The notes below the pieces were generated by a model. That model had not been told where the DNA came from and did no database searches. It was given only the letters and a program-made list of their open reading frames with translations. 64,000 bases of DNA from Nitrospiraceae bacterium (lineage in GTDB: Bacteria; Nitrospirota; Nitrospiria; Nitrospirales; Nitrospiraceae). Position numbers and translations under genes: made by a program. Shown here piece after piece: positions 1 through 9,911 of this stretch (positions within the stretch are counted from its first letter, which is position 1; each line of letters opens with the position of its first letter). The DNA lies in the NCBI GenBank assembly GCA_019637075.1, contig JAHBWI010000001.1, positions 372,001 through 436,000 on the forward strand, written 5' to 3'.

Positions 1-1441
1 CAGGCAAGAATCCCGGCATCGGCATCCGCGGCGCGAACTGCGGAGCCGCCGGCCGTTCGGCATCCTCCCCTTCGGCCTCGGTCTTCCGCTGCTGCAGCAG
101 CAGCCCCTTGACTATGATCCCCGCGTAGAGCCAGAACGGCTCCATGATGCGCACGATGATGAAGGTATTGGACCCCACCGCATGCACCAGCAAACCGATG
201 AAGCCCATCACAAACCCCAACGTCAGTCCGGTCATGTAGGGATCCCGAAAGGTGGCGAAGGCCCCCATGCTTGTTCGGAAAATGGCCCAGAGCAATGCGA
301 AGAATGCACAAATCCCCAGTAATCCTGCCTCCGTGAGCACGCGTGGATACATGGCATCCATAAAGGGTCCGCCTGTCACCCCCATGCCCCAGAGCGGAGA
401 CTTTTTCCAGACGTCCACCGAATGTTGCCAGGATCTCAGCCGCTCGGACGTGGACGTATCGACCCGCATCCGTCCCACATTGATCTGCCCTTCTTCCTTG
501 GGTTGCGTGAACGTGTACAGCACCCGATCCACTACCGCCTTCGGCGCCACAATCGGAACGGCCAACACGCCCATCAACAAGAGCGACACCAGTACGGGAC
601 TCCGGCGGCGCAGGATCAACAGAAAGCCGATCGTGACCACGCCGGCGGCGAGGAACGACGCACGGGACAGCGTCGCCTGGAGCGCAATGCCAGCCAACCC
701 CATCAAGGCCATATAGGGCCACTTGGTGGACAGAGCGTTGGGAGTGGCCAACAGTCCGGCGATGATTGCCATCATGAACACGAGGTAGCCCCCGAGCGTG
801 TTGGGCTCGCCATCGCGACCTTCGAACGGCGCGGACACCCGCTCTCCGCCGGGGATCTGGGAAATGGCGTACAGCGCAACCAAGGCACAGGTGATGAGGC
901 TCGCCATAACGAGATGTTTGATCTGCCTGTCCTCCTTCAACAGGTTCACGGTCATGAAGTAGAGGAAGAAATACTCGTAGTACTTCAGCAGAAAGAACAT
1001 GCCGCCCATCGGCTTTACGCGGCCGAAGAGAATCCCGATCAACGTGGCGAAGATACAGGCCACGACGTACCACGTGATGGTCCTGTTGAGCGGCGTGCGG
1101 ACGAATACCTTTTCATGTTCCGAGCTGGCCGCCCGGGCCAGCCAGCCGAAGCCGACCAGCATGAGGAGAAAATCGTCGAACCGCAGCGTCACGCCGCGGC
1201 CCAACGTCGTACCCCCGCCCATGCCCCCGACCAAAAACTCCGGCCCCAGGAGCATCGAGAACACCAGCAAATAAAGACCGGTCTGCGGAGAAATGAACGC
1301 GATGAGGAGCGGGAAACCGCCGGCCAAAAGAATGAGGCTCGAGCTTGCCCCTTTGAGCGTGAGGAAGAGGGCGAAGGGAATCGCCGCGAGCACAGGAAAC
1401 AGCGCCACCGACCAATGAATTCTGCTTGTCGGGATCCGCAC
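1..1441 (-). CDS. O-antigen ligase / Wzy-like polysaccharide polymerase (partial)
   Basis: Multi-pass inner-membrane protein of the O-antigen ligase/polymerase type, predicted to polymerise or ligate exopolysaccharide repeat units at the periplasmic face. At least 480 residues are encoded; the C-terminus runs off the left edge. Many hydrophobic segments alternate with short loops, and a large periplasmic loop in the second half contains the family-like stretch WQHSVDVWKKSPLWGMGVTG. The GTG start is chosen because GGGAG lies about ten bases upstream and the kinase stop codon is only 63 bases away. The tail before the window edge is charged, then proline- and methionine-rich. Co-directional with the Wzc- and Wza-type genes, which supports the polysaccharide role. 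It could be a ligase rather than a polymerase; sequence alone does not separate them. Confidence 0.75.
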   Translation of the reverse strand, partial: MRIPTSRIHWSVALFPVLAAIPFALFLTLKGASSSLILLAGGFPLLIAFISPQTGLYLLVFSMLLGPEFLVGGMGGGTTLGRGVTLRFDDFLLMLVGFGWLARAASSEHEKVFVRTPLNRTITWYVVACIFATLIGILFGRVKPMGGMFFLLKYYEYFFLYFMTVNLLKEDRQIKHLVMASLITCALVALYAISQIPGGERVSAPFEGRDGEPNTLGGYLVFMMAIIAGLLATPNALSTKWPYMALMGLAGIALQATLSRASFLAAGVVTIGFLLILRRRSPVLVSLLLMGVLAVPIVAPKAVVDRVLYTFTQPKEEGQINVGRMRVDTSTSERLRSWQHSVDVWKKSPLWGMGVTGGPFMDAMYPRVLTEAGLLGICAFFALLWAIFRTSMGAFATFRDPYMTGLTLGFVMGFIGLLVHAVGSNTFIIVRIMEPFWLYAGIIVKGLLLQQRKTEAEGEDAERPAAPQFAPRMPMPGFLP

Positions 1442-1504
1442 GATCAGGGGTCTCCCACTGCCGTCTCGGCCGAAGGCGCCGACTCGGCGCCTGGTGCGGA
1501 CCGC

Positions 1505-3637
1505 TTACTTGTACTCGTAGCGGTACATGCCCGCTTCCGGCGTGATCTCGGCGCGCACGTTGGTGAGCACGACGCCCAAGGTATTGGCCTGGGCATGGTC
1601 CAAGAGAAACTTGGCCCGCTTGAGCGCATTCCGCCCGATGCGTCCAACCTGATACACCAGCACGGTCCCGTCGACGCGCGAGCTGATCGCCACCGCATCG
1701 GTCACGGGAAGGATGGGCGGCGTATCGAAGAGCACCATGTCGTAGTCTTCCTGCATCTCGGCGATCAGCGCCTTGATCCGGTTCAGATTCATGAACTCGC
1801 TCGGATTACCCGTGGCCGACCCGCTCGTGAGGATGAAGAGGTTGTCGAGGCCCGGCGTGTCCAAGACCCGATCCACACCCATCTGGCCCAACATCAAATC
1901 CGTCACCGAACGGACGGAGTTGCGCCATGACATCCCGCCGACCAGCGTGTCGACCAGGCCGGGTTCACGATCCAGCCCCAATCGCTGATGCACGATCGGC
2001 CGTCGCAGGTCCGCGTCCACGAGCAGGACCCGTTGCCCTTCCAGGGCCAGCGTCACGGCGAGGTTCACGACCACCGTGCTCTTCCCCTCCCCAAGACCGG
2101 CGCTGGTAAACACCAACGACTTGAGCTTCCGATCCATACTGGCGAACTGAATGTTGGTGCGCAGTGATCGGAGGCTCTCGGACAAGACCGACTTGGGATC
2201 GACCAGACAGATGAGTTTGGAAAAGTTTTCCACCATATCCGGCGGCGTCTGAGGCGGCAAGACGGCTGCCGCGGCCTCGACCAGTTCCTCATTGTCGAAT
2301 TGGGGAATGACGCCGAGGACCGGCACCTTGAGAAATTCTTCGACCCCCTCGATCGTCCCAATGGACGTATCGAACGATTCCCGCGCAAATGCGAGCACGA
2401 CGCCCAGGAACAGCCCCATCAGCGAGCCCACCACGAGATTCATCTCGGTGTTAGGAGCATTGATCGGGCTCGAGGGGGTAATCGCAGGCGTAATGACCGT
2501 CACTTCTTCGATCTGTTCCGCGCTCTTGATCTGCAGTTCCTGATGCTTGATCTTCAAAGTGGCGTACAGGTCGGAATTGACCTTCACCTCGCGCTCAAGC
2601 CGCGCCAGTCTGATGGCGGATTTCGGGAACGCCAAGTAGCGCCCGCGATAGCGGTTGATTTGTTCCTCGATACCCCGCTCACGCCCTTCCAGCGTCGCCA
2701 CCTTCGATTTCAGCTCCCGCTCGATTTCCGCCTTAACGTTGGCGATCTTGCGGTCCACCTCATGCACGGTCGGATGTTCGGAGGTGTAATTGATCAGCAA
2801 TGTCGACCGTTCGTGGTACAGGTCGAGCAACTTACTGTTCAACACACCCAACAGCGACGTGCCCTCTTCGGTGAAAATCCGCTGCACGGGCGTCGAGGGA
2901 TCGGGCCGCTTCAACGACTGGATCTGTTGCAGGGTCTCATGCTTGAGGCGAGACACCAGGTCGAGGTCGCTCTCCAACTTGCTGAACATTTCCAATGCCG
3001 TCTTGGCCTCTTCATCCAGAAACACCTGCCCTTCGCGTTCTTTGAAATTGCGCAGGGCATCCTCGGCGGCGCTGAGCTTCTCCTCCAAGTTCGCGAGTTG
3101 TTCTTCGACGAACCGTCGCGACTCCATGACCAGTCGGTTGCGCGCGGCGATATTCTCGACCCGGTAGGCTTGCGCCACGGCGTTGGCCATCTTTTCGGCT
3201 TCCGGCGGATCGTTCGAGTTCGCGATGATTCGAATGATGCTGGTGTCTGCTTCCCGTTCCGTCCGGATTTGCTGGCTGAGGTTGTACACCGTATGGAGAT
3301 ACGCAGCCGACCGGCGCACCTCCGGCGACGGTTCGCTCTCCACCAACGTAAATTCCTGCGCCACACGCTCCATGACCGGGAAGCTCCGAATGAACTCGGT
3401 CTGTGTGCTCAAGTCGTTGCCCTGCGATACCGACAGGGACTCGATCAGTTGCTGGGCCACCGTCGTGCTGCGATCGAACTTCACCCGCGCCGCCGCCTCG
3501 TAGATTGGAATCGGCTTCAGGGCCTCCGTGAAGCCGAATGTGAACAGCGTGACGAGCAACGCGGCAAGACCGATGAGGTACTTGCGCTTCTTGACGATCA
3601 ACCAGTAGTCGATGATGTCGAGTTCGTATTGAGCCAT
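1505..3637 (-). CDS. Wzc/ExoP-type chain-length regulator with BY-kinase domain
   Basis: Polysaccharide co-polymerase fused to a bacterial tyrosine kinase, 710 residues. An N-terminal Wzz domain begins with a membrane segment near residues 18-37. A long coiled-coil periplasmic section follows, and a second membrane helix near residues 430-450. The cytosolic kinase has Walker A (GLGEGKST), Walker A' (LLVDADLRRP) and Walker B (VLFDTPP). The C-terminus MYRYEYK carries three tyrosines, as expected for an autophosphorylated tail. The reading frame is open for 70 further codons upstream, but the ATG at 3637 begins a typical Wzz N-terminus (MAQYELDIIDYW) and avoids overlap with the export gene. Together with the Wza-type and polymerase genes it would control chain length and export. 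Confidence 0.9.
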   Translation of the reverse strand: MAQYELDIIDYWLIVKKRKYLIGLAALLVTLFTFGFTEALKPIPIYEAAARVKFDRSTTVAQQLIESLSVSQGNDLSTQTEFIRSFPVMERVAQEFTLVESEPSPEVRRSAAYLHTVYNLSQQIRTEREADTSIIRIIANSNDPPEAEKMANAVAQAYRVENIAARNRLVMESRRFVEEQLANLEEKLSAAEDALRNFKEREGQVFLDEEAKTALEMFSKLESDLDLVSRLKHETLQQIQSLKRPDPSTPVQRIFTEEGTSLLGVLNSKLLDLYHERSTLLINYTSEHPTVHEVDRKIANVKAEIERELKSKVATLEGRERGIEEQINRYRGRYLAFPKSAIRLARLEREVKVNSDLYATLKIKHQELQIKSAEQIEEVTVITPAITPSSPINAPNTEMNLVVGSLMGLFLGVVLAFARESFDTSIGTIEGVEEFLKVPVLGVIPQFDNEELVEAAAAVLPPQTPPDMVENFSKLICLVDPKSVLSESLRSLRTNIQFASMDRKLKSLVFTSAGLGEGKSTVVVNLAVTLALEGQRVLLVDADLRRPIVHQRLGLDREPGLVDTLVGGMSWRNSVRSVTDLMLGQMGVDRVLDTPGLDNLFILTSGSATGNPSEFMNLNRIKALIAEMQEDYDMVLFDTPPILPVTDAVAISSRVDGTVLVYQVGRIGRNALKRAKFLLDHAQANTLGVVLTNVRAEITPEAGMYRYEYK

Positions 3638-3672
3638 CGGTTCGCCCTTTGCGGCGCCTCGCGCCGGCACCC

Positions 3673-4473
3673 TCAGCGGATGACCGCCCCCGGAAAGAAG
3701 GTCGGAATTATGATGGCCGGGTAGAACGGCGCCAGCGCCGCCCCGACCACCGGCGTGATTTTCTTCGCCGCTTCGGTCGCATCGCCCAGATGTTCCCGTG
3801 GGACAAAGACAATGTCGTTCTCTTCCAGAGCCAGGTTTCTGCTCCAATCGCCGTAGGTATAGAGCCGCGACAAGTCCGCCGTGTAGACTTCCGGATGTTG
3901 GAGATTACCGCGCACGACCCGGATCTCCTCCAGTAAGGCCGTTTCGTTGTAGCTCTCCGCCGCGGCCACTGCCTGCACGACCGTCATATTGCGCGGCATG
4001 GGATACATGCCGGGTTTCTTCACGTCTCCGAACACAAACACTCGCTTCACACGCAACGCCTTCTTTTTCAACGTCACCTGTGCACGGGGCTCGCGCATGT
4101 AGGGCGTGAAGGCTTCCTGCACCTTCGCCTCAGCCTGGCTTGCCGTCAGACCCGCCACCTGTACCTCGACGAACGCCAGCGAGGCCCGCCCCGATTCGCG
4201 CACTACGCTGGCAAATTTCTCCTCCCCGGCCCCGCGCCTGATGACGACATCGAGGCTATCGCCGACATCGATGAGCGTATCGACGGTGGGCACGGTCTCA
4301 TCCACGAACACATCTCCCTTCGGTAAGGGAGGGAGAGGCGCGCTCGCTTCGGAGATGGCCGAGGGCGGCAAGGTCGACTGCGCGGGATTCCGGCAGCCCT
4401 CCAATCCCGACACCAGCATCACCCCCATCAGCACGAGACGTGCGAGACTGCATTGCCCTATCCGTGTCAGCAT
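3673..4473 (-). CDS. Wza/GumB-type polysaccharide export lipoprotein
   Basis: Outer-membrane polysaccharide export protein, 266 residues. The N-terminus is a lipoprotein signal with a Gly-Cys lipobox near residues 26-27 (LEGC). A poly_export-type beta domain covers roughly residues 60-140 (DVGDSLDVVIRRG). An SLBB-like segment follows (VFVFGDVKKPGMYPM, then an ENDIVFVPRE-like element). The C-terminus is hydrophobic (ALAPFYPAIIIPTFFPG) and may insert in the membrane. It lies 35 bases upstream of the kinase gene and 9 bases downstream of the HD-GYP gene, so all are probably co-transcribed. It is the expected partner channel for the Wzc-type protein. Confidence 0.88.
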   Translation of the reverse strand: MLTRIGQCSLARLVLMGVMLVSGLEGCRNPAQSTLPPSAISEASAPLPPLPKGDVFVDETVPTVDTLIDVGDSLDVVIRRGAGEEKFASVVRESGRASLAFVEVQVAGLTASQAEAKVQEAFTPYMREPRAQVTLKKKALRVKRVFVFGDVKKPGMYPMPRNMTVVQAVAAAESYNETALLEEIRVVRGNLQHPEVYTADLSRLYTYGDWSRNLALEENDIVFVPREHLGDATEAAKKITPVVGAALAPFYPAIIIPTFFPGAVIR

Positions 4474-4482
4474 AGGCTGTCC

Positions 4483-5481
4483 TCAGTTCGTTTCCAGTGG
4501 CCGTAGCACTTCGACGATGTGGAGCGTGGAGGACTCGCTCAAATCCAAGACCTTCGCCGGCCCTGCGCCGGCCGCCTGATCAATCGAAAGCCGTGGGCGG
4601 AGCGGATACCGTTGATTGAGTTGATTCACGATCCCCACTTCGCCGGTATTCAGGCGGACCATCGTACCGAGCGGATACAGCGACAACTGGTCCACCAACA
4701 TCTTCAGCATCTGCAATGAGAACAGGCTCTTGCTCTTCACCATGAGTTCACGCACGGCAAAGTGTGGAATCATCTGACGGCGATAGCTCCGTGGGTTGAT
4801 CATCGCGTCGAGCGTATCCATCAACCCGATAATCTGTGCATGTTCGTGGATCTGCCCGCCCCGCAACCCTTGTGGATAGCCTTGCCCACACCAACGTTCA
4901 TGTTCCTGCGACACCACGGTCGCCAACCAATCAAACTGAGTTCCCAACGCCGTGAGGACCTTCGCACCCTGTTGCGGATGCAGTTCGAGTTGTTGCCGTT
5001 CGGCAGGCCCGAAGGCATCGGGCTTGGCCAAAAGAGTTTCCGGCAGGGTCCACATCCCGATGTCATGGACCAGCGCAGCCAGGGCCAGCCGTTCCAACGT
5101 CACCGGATCGTACCGAAAGCCGATCCCGACCTTGACCGCGAGAATCGCGACATTGATGGGGTTGTGGATCAGGGGCCGCCCTAAACGCCCCTTGAACACC
5201 TGCTGCAGCAGTCCGTCTTCCCGCTGAACCGTTCGCGCAATCTCCCCGGCAATAGGAAGTAGGCGGTCGAGCGAAACTCCAGACTGAGTCCGCACGGCCT
5301 GTGAGAGCACCAGCAGTTCCTGCTCCGCCCGCTCAAACAGCGGGGGTGTGACGCTGGAGGTTTGGGCCCCCGGCGGCTGCATGCCGGGCTCCGAACCGGC
5401 TGATCCAGGCCGTGAGTCGGCTCGTCCAGGCCCATTGCCTGATTTGGCCTGCTCCCGCACGATGTCCGACAGCCGGGTCAC
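4483..5481 (-). CDS. HD-GYP domain protein with altered active site
   Basis: 332 residues. A low-complexity Gly/Pro/Ser N-terminus of about 50 residues precedes an HD-GYP domain (about 60-260). The signature pieces are visible: HNP, VHDIGMW, ELHPQQG and HERWCGQGYPQGL. Canonical HD-GYP proteins, which degrade cyclic di-GMP, have HDIGK and HHExxDGxGYP. Here Lys is Met, the first His of HHE is Glu, and the Asp is Cys. Metal binding or catalysis may be changed, or the protein may act as a sensor. GTG at 5481 is chosen because GGGGAG lies eight bases upstream; an upstream ATG would overlap the regulator gene. The position at the head of the export genes suggests c-di-GMP-linked control of exopolysaccharide. 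Confidence 0.8.
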   Translation of the reverse strand: MTRLSDIVREQAKSGNGPGRADSRPGSAGSEPGMQPPGAQTSSVTPPLFERAEQELLVLSQAVRTQSGVSLDRLLPIAGEIARTVQREDGLLQQVFKGRLGRPLIHNPINVAILAVKVGIGFRYDPVTLERLALAALVHDIGMWTLPETLLAKPDAFGPAERQQLELHPQQGAKVLTALGTQFDWLATVVSQEHERWCGQGYPQGLRGGQIHEHAQIIGLMDTLDAMINPRSYRRQMIPHFAVRELMVKSKSLFSLQMLKMLVDQLSLYPLGTMVRLNTGEVGIVNQLNQRYPLRPRLSIDQAAGAGPAKVLDLSESSTLHIVEVLRPLETN

Positions 5482-5509
5482 GATTGGATCTCCCCTGCCT
5501 TGCAATAAG

Positions 5510-5737
5510 TCACAAGCGAGCCTTCCCCTGGTGTTTTCCCTGAGGCTTCCCCGCTTCTCTCCCCTCACCGTTGGTCTGGCTATGCCCGTTCACCGGCCGA
5601 TACTCAGGCTTTTGAAGTTCTCGTTCCAAGACGGCTCGAATGAACCCGCTGGTCGTATATCCACGCTGTTTCAACTCATCGAGTCGGGTCTTCAGATCTT
5701 CCGGCAATTGAATGACGATGCGAAGCAGTTTGGCCAT
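5510..5737 (-). CDS. Ribbon-helix-helix DNA-binding protein
   Basis: Small 75-residue protein. Residues 1-48 fit an Arc/CopG-type ribbon-helix-helix fold: a short beta strand (LLRIVIQLPE), a first helix (DLKTRLDELKQRG) and a second helix (TSGFIRAVLERELQK). The remainder is a basic, Gly/Gln/Lys-rich tail. The start MAKLLRIV is preferred over an upstream ATG because the strand is normally at the N-terminus. It is the first gene of the presumed export operon, 28 bases before the HD-GYP gene, so it may regulate the locus. The alternative is a lone antitoxin-like protein; no toxin partner is seen. Confidence 0.7.
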   Translation of the reverse strand: MAKLLRIVIQLPEDLKTRLDELKQRGYTTSGFIRAVLERELQKPEYRPVNGHSQTNGEGREAGKPQGKHQGKARL

Positions 5738-6006
5738 GATTCCACACGCAATTAGACAAAACTTGCCTAGTGATGCAGATGCTTGCATGTGCTATGCCTT
5801 GCTAGCATCATGGCTTTTCCGTGCAATTGTGATGACTTATGCAATCAAGCCGCGGCACAGCCCGTCAAAAACGACAACTTTGCGACATTCGATGGCGGGA
5901 TATGTACGAAACCGGCCGAATCGGGTAAAGACAGGAACGAACGGACCGTCGGGAAGAACATGCTGTTCAGAAGGAGTCCGAGGTAGGCCGGAAGACGGCG
6001 GGGAGC
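5738..6006. other. Intergenic region upstream of the RHH regulator
   Basis: About 270 bases without a supportable gene between comEC (which ends here) and the RHH gene. Near 5775-5812 there are several close GCAT/ATGC words in both orientations, which could form an operator for the RHH protein. No clear -35/-10 pair or terminator is recognised. Short open frames here show no family resemblance. Confidence 0.35.
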
Positions 6007-8535
6007 TTAGAGCCAATTCCATCGTCGCCAGAGTTTGATGACATTCTCCCACTCGGTGGAAGGGAGAGCTGCCCTGAGCGTCACTGAGTGGAGTTGCCAC
6101 TCCTCCATGCTATGAACTTGCATCCGGTCGCTCGCGAGATCCAAGTCCACCCAAATGGCCCCCTGCCGATCGGTGCGATGCACCTGCGCCCCCACGGACT
6201 GATAGGCCGCCAACACTTGGCCGGCCGGGTGTCCATAGCTATTGTGTCGGCCGGCTGACACCACTGCCACCTCGGGTGTCGCGGCTTCGAGCCAAGACGT
6301 CTCCAGAGAATTGCGGGAACCGTGATGCGGCACCTTGAGCAGGGCCAGCGAGCGGGTCATTCCGGATTCTTGCAGGCGCGCCAACCCTTCCCGTTCGATA
6401 TCACCGGTAAAGAGCATGCGGCGCTGGTGGCAGTCGAACTCTGTGACGACCGATTGGTTATTCAATGACGCCGCTTCGCGGGCCGAGAGCAGCCGACGAT
6501 CAGCCGGCGGGTTGAGAAATGTCACCTGGCAAGGTCCAGGCACCACCACCCCGCGATCCGGGGATGCGACGGTCAGCTTCACGTCTCGCCGGGTGGCCGT
6601 ATGATCGAGCCGTTGCCAGAATTCCTCCTCCCGCGTCATCCCGTTCGTCCAAAAGGTCCCGACCGTAAAATGCCCCAACACCCAGGTCAGTCCTCCGACA
6701 TGGTCCAACTGCGGATGTGTACCGACGACGTGGTCGAGTCGGCGAATGCCACGGTTCCAAAGAAAGGGCGCCAACACCCCACGGCCCATGTCGAAACGTT
6801 CGTACGCCGCGCCGCCGTCGATGACGAACACGACCTGCGAGGGCAATTCGATCACGGCGCTGTCGCCCTGACCCACATCGAGAAAGGTCACGCGCACGCG
6901 GTCCTGAGAGGGAAATGGCCGCGGCGACCACAACCACCAGACCAGCAAGAGCGCCATACCGAAGACCATCGCAGGACGCCTGGGGTCGGACCGCTCAGCG
7001 GCCAACCGACGAAGGAATCCGAATCCCAGCAGGTAGAACAGGGCCATCGTTGGGAGGCTCGGCGCCGCCACGAACCATTCCGCCGCAGGCAGACCGGCCA
7101 TCCAGCGAACCACTTCGATGAGCCCATTCGACAGCCAGGCAATCAGGTCGGTCCCAAGCAGCATCGGACGCTCGAGTGCGATGGTCCACACAGCGGAGGC
7201 GAGACAGATCGGTAAAAGCAACGCACCCACAAATGGGATCACGAGCAGGTTGGCGAATAGCCCCAGCCACGGCACTTGATTGAAATAAAATGCCACCAAC
7301 GGCAGGGTCGCAACGGTCACGTAGCAGGTCACCCGAAGCGACTCACGAAGCCACTCGAGTGCCCGCCCCCTCCATGGCCGAACCGACTCCACCGGCGTGT
7401 CCTCGTCGATGCTCCGCTCCAGCACCAAAGCCAAAACCAACACCGACCCATAGGACAGCTGGAACGAAATGTCATACAACGCGGACGGATTCGCGAGAAG
7501 CGTGATCCCCGCGGAAGCAGCAAGGGCATGCAGAACATAGCGGGGATACCCGAACCAGACCGCAAGGAGGCCGACGGCGATCATGAGGCACGAACGAATC
7601 GTCGCGGTCTCTGCCCCCGCCAACAAGGTGTACGCTACGACCGGGATGAATGTCGCCACCGCAGCCAACCGGCTCGGCGCAATACGTCGAGATAGTGCCA
7701 GCAACGCCGTGACGGGCAATCGACGACATAGGCTCCGAATGAGTCCATAGGTGAGCAGCGCAATCAGGCCAAGGTGTGAACCGGAAATCGATAGGATGTG
7801 CACGGTGCCGGTGGTCATGAACCATTCCCGAACGTCGACCGGCAGGGTTCCTTGCTCACCGATCGTCAGACTGAGGAAGAGGCTACGCGCCGGCTCCTCG
7901 AGCGAGGCAGCGGCCGAACGAACAGTCCCCCGCCATCGCTCAAGCAAGGTTGGAATGAACCAGGCCGACGGAGCCGCTCTTTCAACCACATGGACTGCGC
8001 CGGGACCAGACACGGTCGCCACGGCATCGATTCCCTGGCCTTCCAGATACGCAGCATAGTCGAACCCGCGCGGGTTGAGGGTCCCGGATGGAGCGCGCAG
8101 CATAGCCCGCGCTCGGATATACATGCCCTGAAACAATTCCATATCGGGATCACGCCAGGTCATCCGCAGCTTGAAAGGGCCGGAAATGGCCGGGTCGTCC
8201 GTTCGGATTACGGACACCTCCATGGTCACACGTCCTGGTGCATGGCGCACGGAATGCGAGATGGGTCCTTCGATCCAGGTTGTTGACTTTCGAGGGTAAT
8301 CAGGGATCGTCAGGGAGTGAGTTCCCCAGCTGAAGAGCACCCAGTAGAGCGTGCCTGCGAAGAGACCGGCGAGAAGCGCCGCCCCCCTGCTTGCCGGAAG
8401 CGTGCGTCGGGATTCACAGGCGAGGACAACGCCGGTCGAGACAATCAAACAGCTCAGAACCGTGACAGGAAAGTACTGGAAGTACGAACCGAGAGCGAGC
8501 CCGAGGATGAATACGAGGGTGACGGCCGGTAACAT
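6007..8535 (-). CDS. comEC: ComEC/Rec2 DNA-uptake channel
   Basis: Inner-membrane channel for single-stranded DNA uptake in natural transformation, 842 residues, full length. Hydrophobic helices at residues 1-60 are followed by an OB-like soluble domain (about 80-200). The multi-helix competence domain comes next (about 230-510), with SISGSHLGLIALL and ANPSALYDISFQLSYGSVL. The C-terminal metallo-beta-lactamase-like domain (about 560-820) has FLDVGQGDSAVI, the metal motif THPQLDHVGG and VPHHGSRNS. It lies 26 bases downstream of glmM on the same strand, at the distal end of the housekeeping run. No other competence gene is in the window. Confidence 0.93.
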   Translation of the reverse strand: MLPAVTLVFILGLALGSYFQYFPVTVLSCLIVSTGVVLACESRRTLPASRGAALLAGLFAGTLYWVLFSWGTHSLTIPDYPRKSTTWIEGPISHSVRHAPGRVTMEVSVIRTDDPAISGPFKLRMTWRDPDMELFQGMYIRARAMLRAPSGTLNPRGFDYAAYLEGQGIDAVATVSGPGAVHVVERAAPSAWFIPTLLERWRGTVRSAAASLEEPARSLFLSLTIGEQGTLPVDVREWFMTTGTVHILSISGSHLGLIALLTYGLIRSLCRRLPVTALLALSRRIAPSRLAAVATFIPVVAYTLLAGAETATIRSCLMIAVGLLAVWFGYPRYVLHALAASAGITLLANPSALYDISFQLSYGSVLVLALVLERSIDEDTPVESVRPWRGRALEWLRESLRVTCYVTVATLPLVAFYFNQVPWLGLFANLLVIPFVGALLLPICLASAVWTIALERPMLLGTDLIAWLSNGLIEVVRWMAGLPAAEWFVAAPSLPTMALFYLLGFGFLRRLAAERSDPRRPAMVFGMALLLVWWLWSPRPFPSQDRVRVTFLDVGQGDSAVIELPSQVVFVIDGGAAYERFDMGRGVLAPFLWNRGIRRLDHVVGTHPQLDHVGGLTWVLGHFTVGTFWTNGMTREEEFWQRLDHTATRRDVKLTVASPDRGVVVPGPCQVTFLNPPADRRLLSAREAASLNNQSVVTEFDCHQRRMLFTGDIEREGLARLQESGMTRSLALLKVPHHGSRNSLETSWLEAATPEVAVVSAGRHNSYGHPAGQVLAAYQSVGAQVHRTDRQGAIWVDLDLASDRMQVHSMEEWQLHSVTLRAALPSTEWENVIKLWRRWNWL

Positions 8536-8561
8536 CCGACGCCCGTGCCGACTGCGCCGTT

Positions 8562-9911
8562 TCAGCCGATGCGGGCGCGCACGATCTTAGCCAAGTGGTC
8601 GGCGACCTCGCGAATCGTCGAGTCCCGTTCGCCTTCCACCATGATGCGGAGCAGCGACTCGGTCCCCGAGTACCGCACGAGGACCCGTCCGCTGCCGTTC
8701 AGCTTGGCCTCCCCGGCCTTAATCGCCTGCTGAATGTCCGGAATCTGATTGAGATCCGGTTTGTGTTTCACCTGCACGTTCAACAGCACCTGCGGGACCG
8801 CAGTCATGGCCTTGGCCAACTCGGACAGCGGCTTGCCCGTGCGCTTCATCAACGAGAGGATTTGCAGGGCGGAAATGAGCCCATCCCCGGTCGTATTGTG
8901 ATCCAGGAAGATAAAATGCCCGGACTGCTCCCCACCGAAATTGTACCCATCAGCCTGCATGCGCTCCATCAGGTAACGATCGCCGACCGGCGTCCGGACC
9001 AAGTTGAGTCCGGCCTTGTTCAACGCGATTTCCAGTCCGAAATTGCTCATCACGGTGCCCACGACGGTTTTTTTGTTGAGCTGGCCTTGCGCGTACATAT
9101 CCAGCCCCAACGCCGCCATGACATGGTCGCCGTCGACCACCGAACCCTGCTCGCAGACGAAGATTGCGCGGTCGGCATCACCGTCCAACGCCACGCCGAC
9201 GTCGGCTCCTTGTTCGCGAACGACTTCCTGCAATCGTTCCGCATGCACGGCCCCGCAGCCGGCATTGATGTTCATACCGTCCGGCTTGTCCCCGATGACG
9301 TGGATGGTGGCGCCCAATTCGCGCAACACCGCCGGTGCGACTTTGTAGGCGGCGCCGTTCGCGCAGTCCACAACGAGCTTGATGCCCTGGAAGTCGAGAT
9401 CTCTCGGCAAGGAGCGTTTCACGAACTCAATGTACCGCCCTTCGGCATCGTCGATCCGGTAGGCCTTCCCGATCGCGTCAGCGGTGGGACGTAGATGCTT
9501 GATTTCGTCCGACACGATCAACTGTTCGATACGGGCTTCCAACTCATCCGGTAACTTGAATCCGTCGTTGGAGAAGAATTTGATGCCGTTGTCCTGATAA
9601 GGATTGTGCGACGCCGAGATGACGACACCGGCATCCGCACGAAGACTGCGGGTCATAAACGCAATCGCCGGAGTGGGCATCGGCCCGACCAACAGCACGT
9701 CCACACCCATGGAACAGATTCCAGAAATCAGTGCGGATTCGAGCATGTACCCGGACAGCCTGGTGTCCTTGCCGATGACGATCTGGTGGCGACCGGCCCG
9801 ACGCATGAAAATGTGAGCGGCTGCGCGCCCAAGTTGCATCGCCGTTTCGCTGGTCATGGGCTCCAGGTTGGCGACCCCGCGAACCCCGTCTGTACCGAAC
9901 AATTTACGCAT
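8562..9911 (-). CDS. glmM: Phosphoglucosamine mutase
   Basis: Converts glucosamine-6-phosphate to glucosamine-1-phosphate for peptidoglycan precursor synthesis; 449 residues, normal for the family. The start [15 protein letters not shown] is the canonical GlmM N-terminus; the open frame further upstream lies inside folP and is not used. The phosphoserine loop is [12 protein letters not shown], the metal loop DGDADRA, and the sugar-binding loop GGEQSGH. The C-terminal phosphate-binding loop is [10 protein letters not shown]. The start overlaps the last codons of folP by eight bases, so translational coupling is likely. Confidence 0.95.
   Translation of the reverse strand: MRKLFGTDGVRGVANLEPMTSETAMQLGRAAAHIFMRRAGRHQIVIGKDTRLSGYMLESALISGICSMGVDVLLVGPMPTPAIAFMTRSLRADAGVVISASHNPYQDNGIKFFSNDGFKLPDELEARIEQLIVSDEIKHLRPTADAIGKAYRIDDAEGRYIEFVKRSLPRDLDFQGIKLVVDCANGAAYKVAPAVLRELGATIHVIGDKPDGMNINAGCGAVHAERLQEVVREQGADVGVALDGDADRAIFVCEQGSVVDGDHVMAALGLDMYAQGQLNKKTVVGTVMSNFGLEIALNKAGLNLVRTPVGDRYLMERMQADGYNFGGEQSGHFIFLDHNTTGDGLISALQILSLMKRTGKPLSELAKAMTAVPQVLLNVQVKHKPDLNQIPDIQQAIKAGEAKLNGSGRVLVRYSGTESLLRIMVEGERDSTIREVADHLAKIVRARIG

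Noticed and set aside
422-1930. Long plus-strand open frame across the polymerase and kinase genes
   Set aside because: Translation is rich in His, Arg, Gln and Glu with no domain pattern. It is the antisense shadow of two well-supported minus-strand genes.
2300-3724. 474-codon plus-strand frame opposite the Wzc-type gene
   Set aside because: The opposite strand encodes Walker motifs and Wzz features; this frame is compositional shadow in GC-rich DNA.
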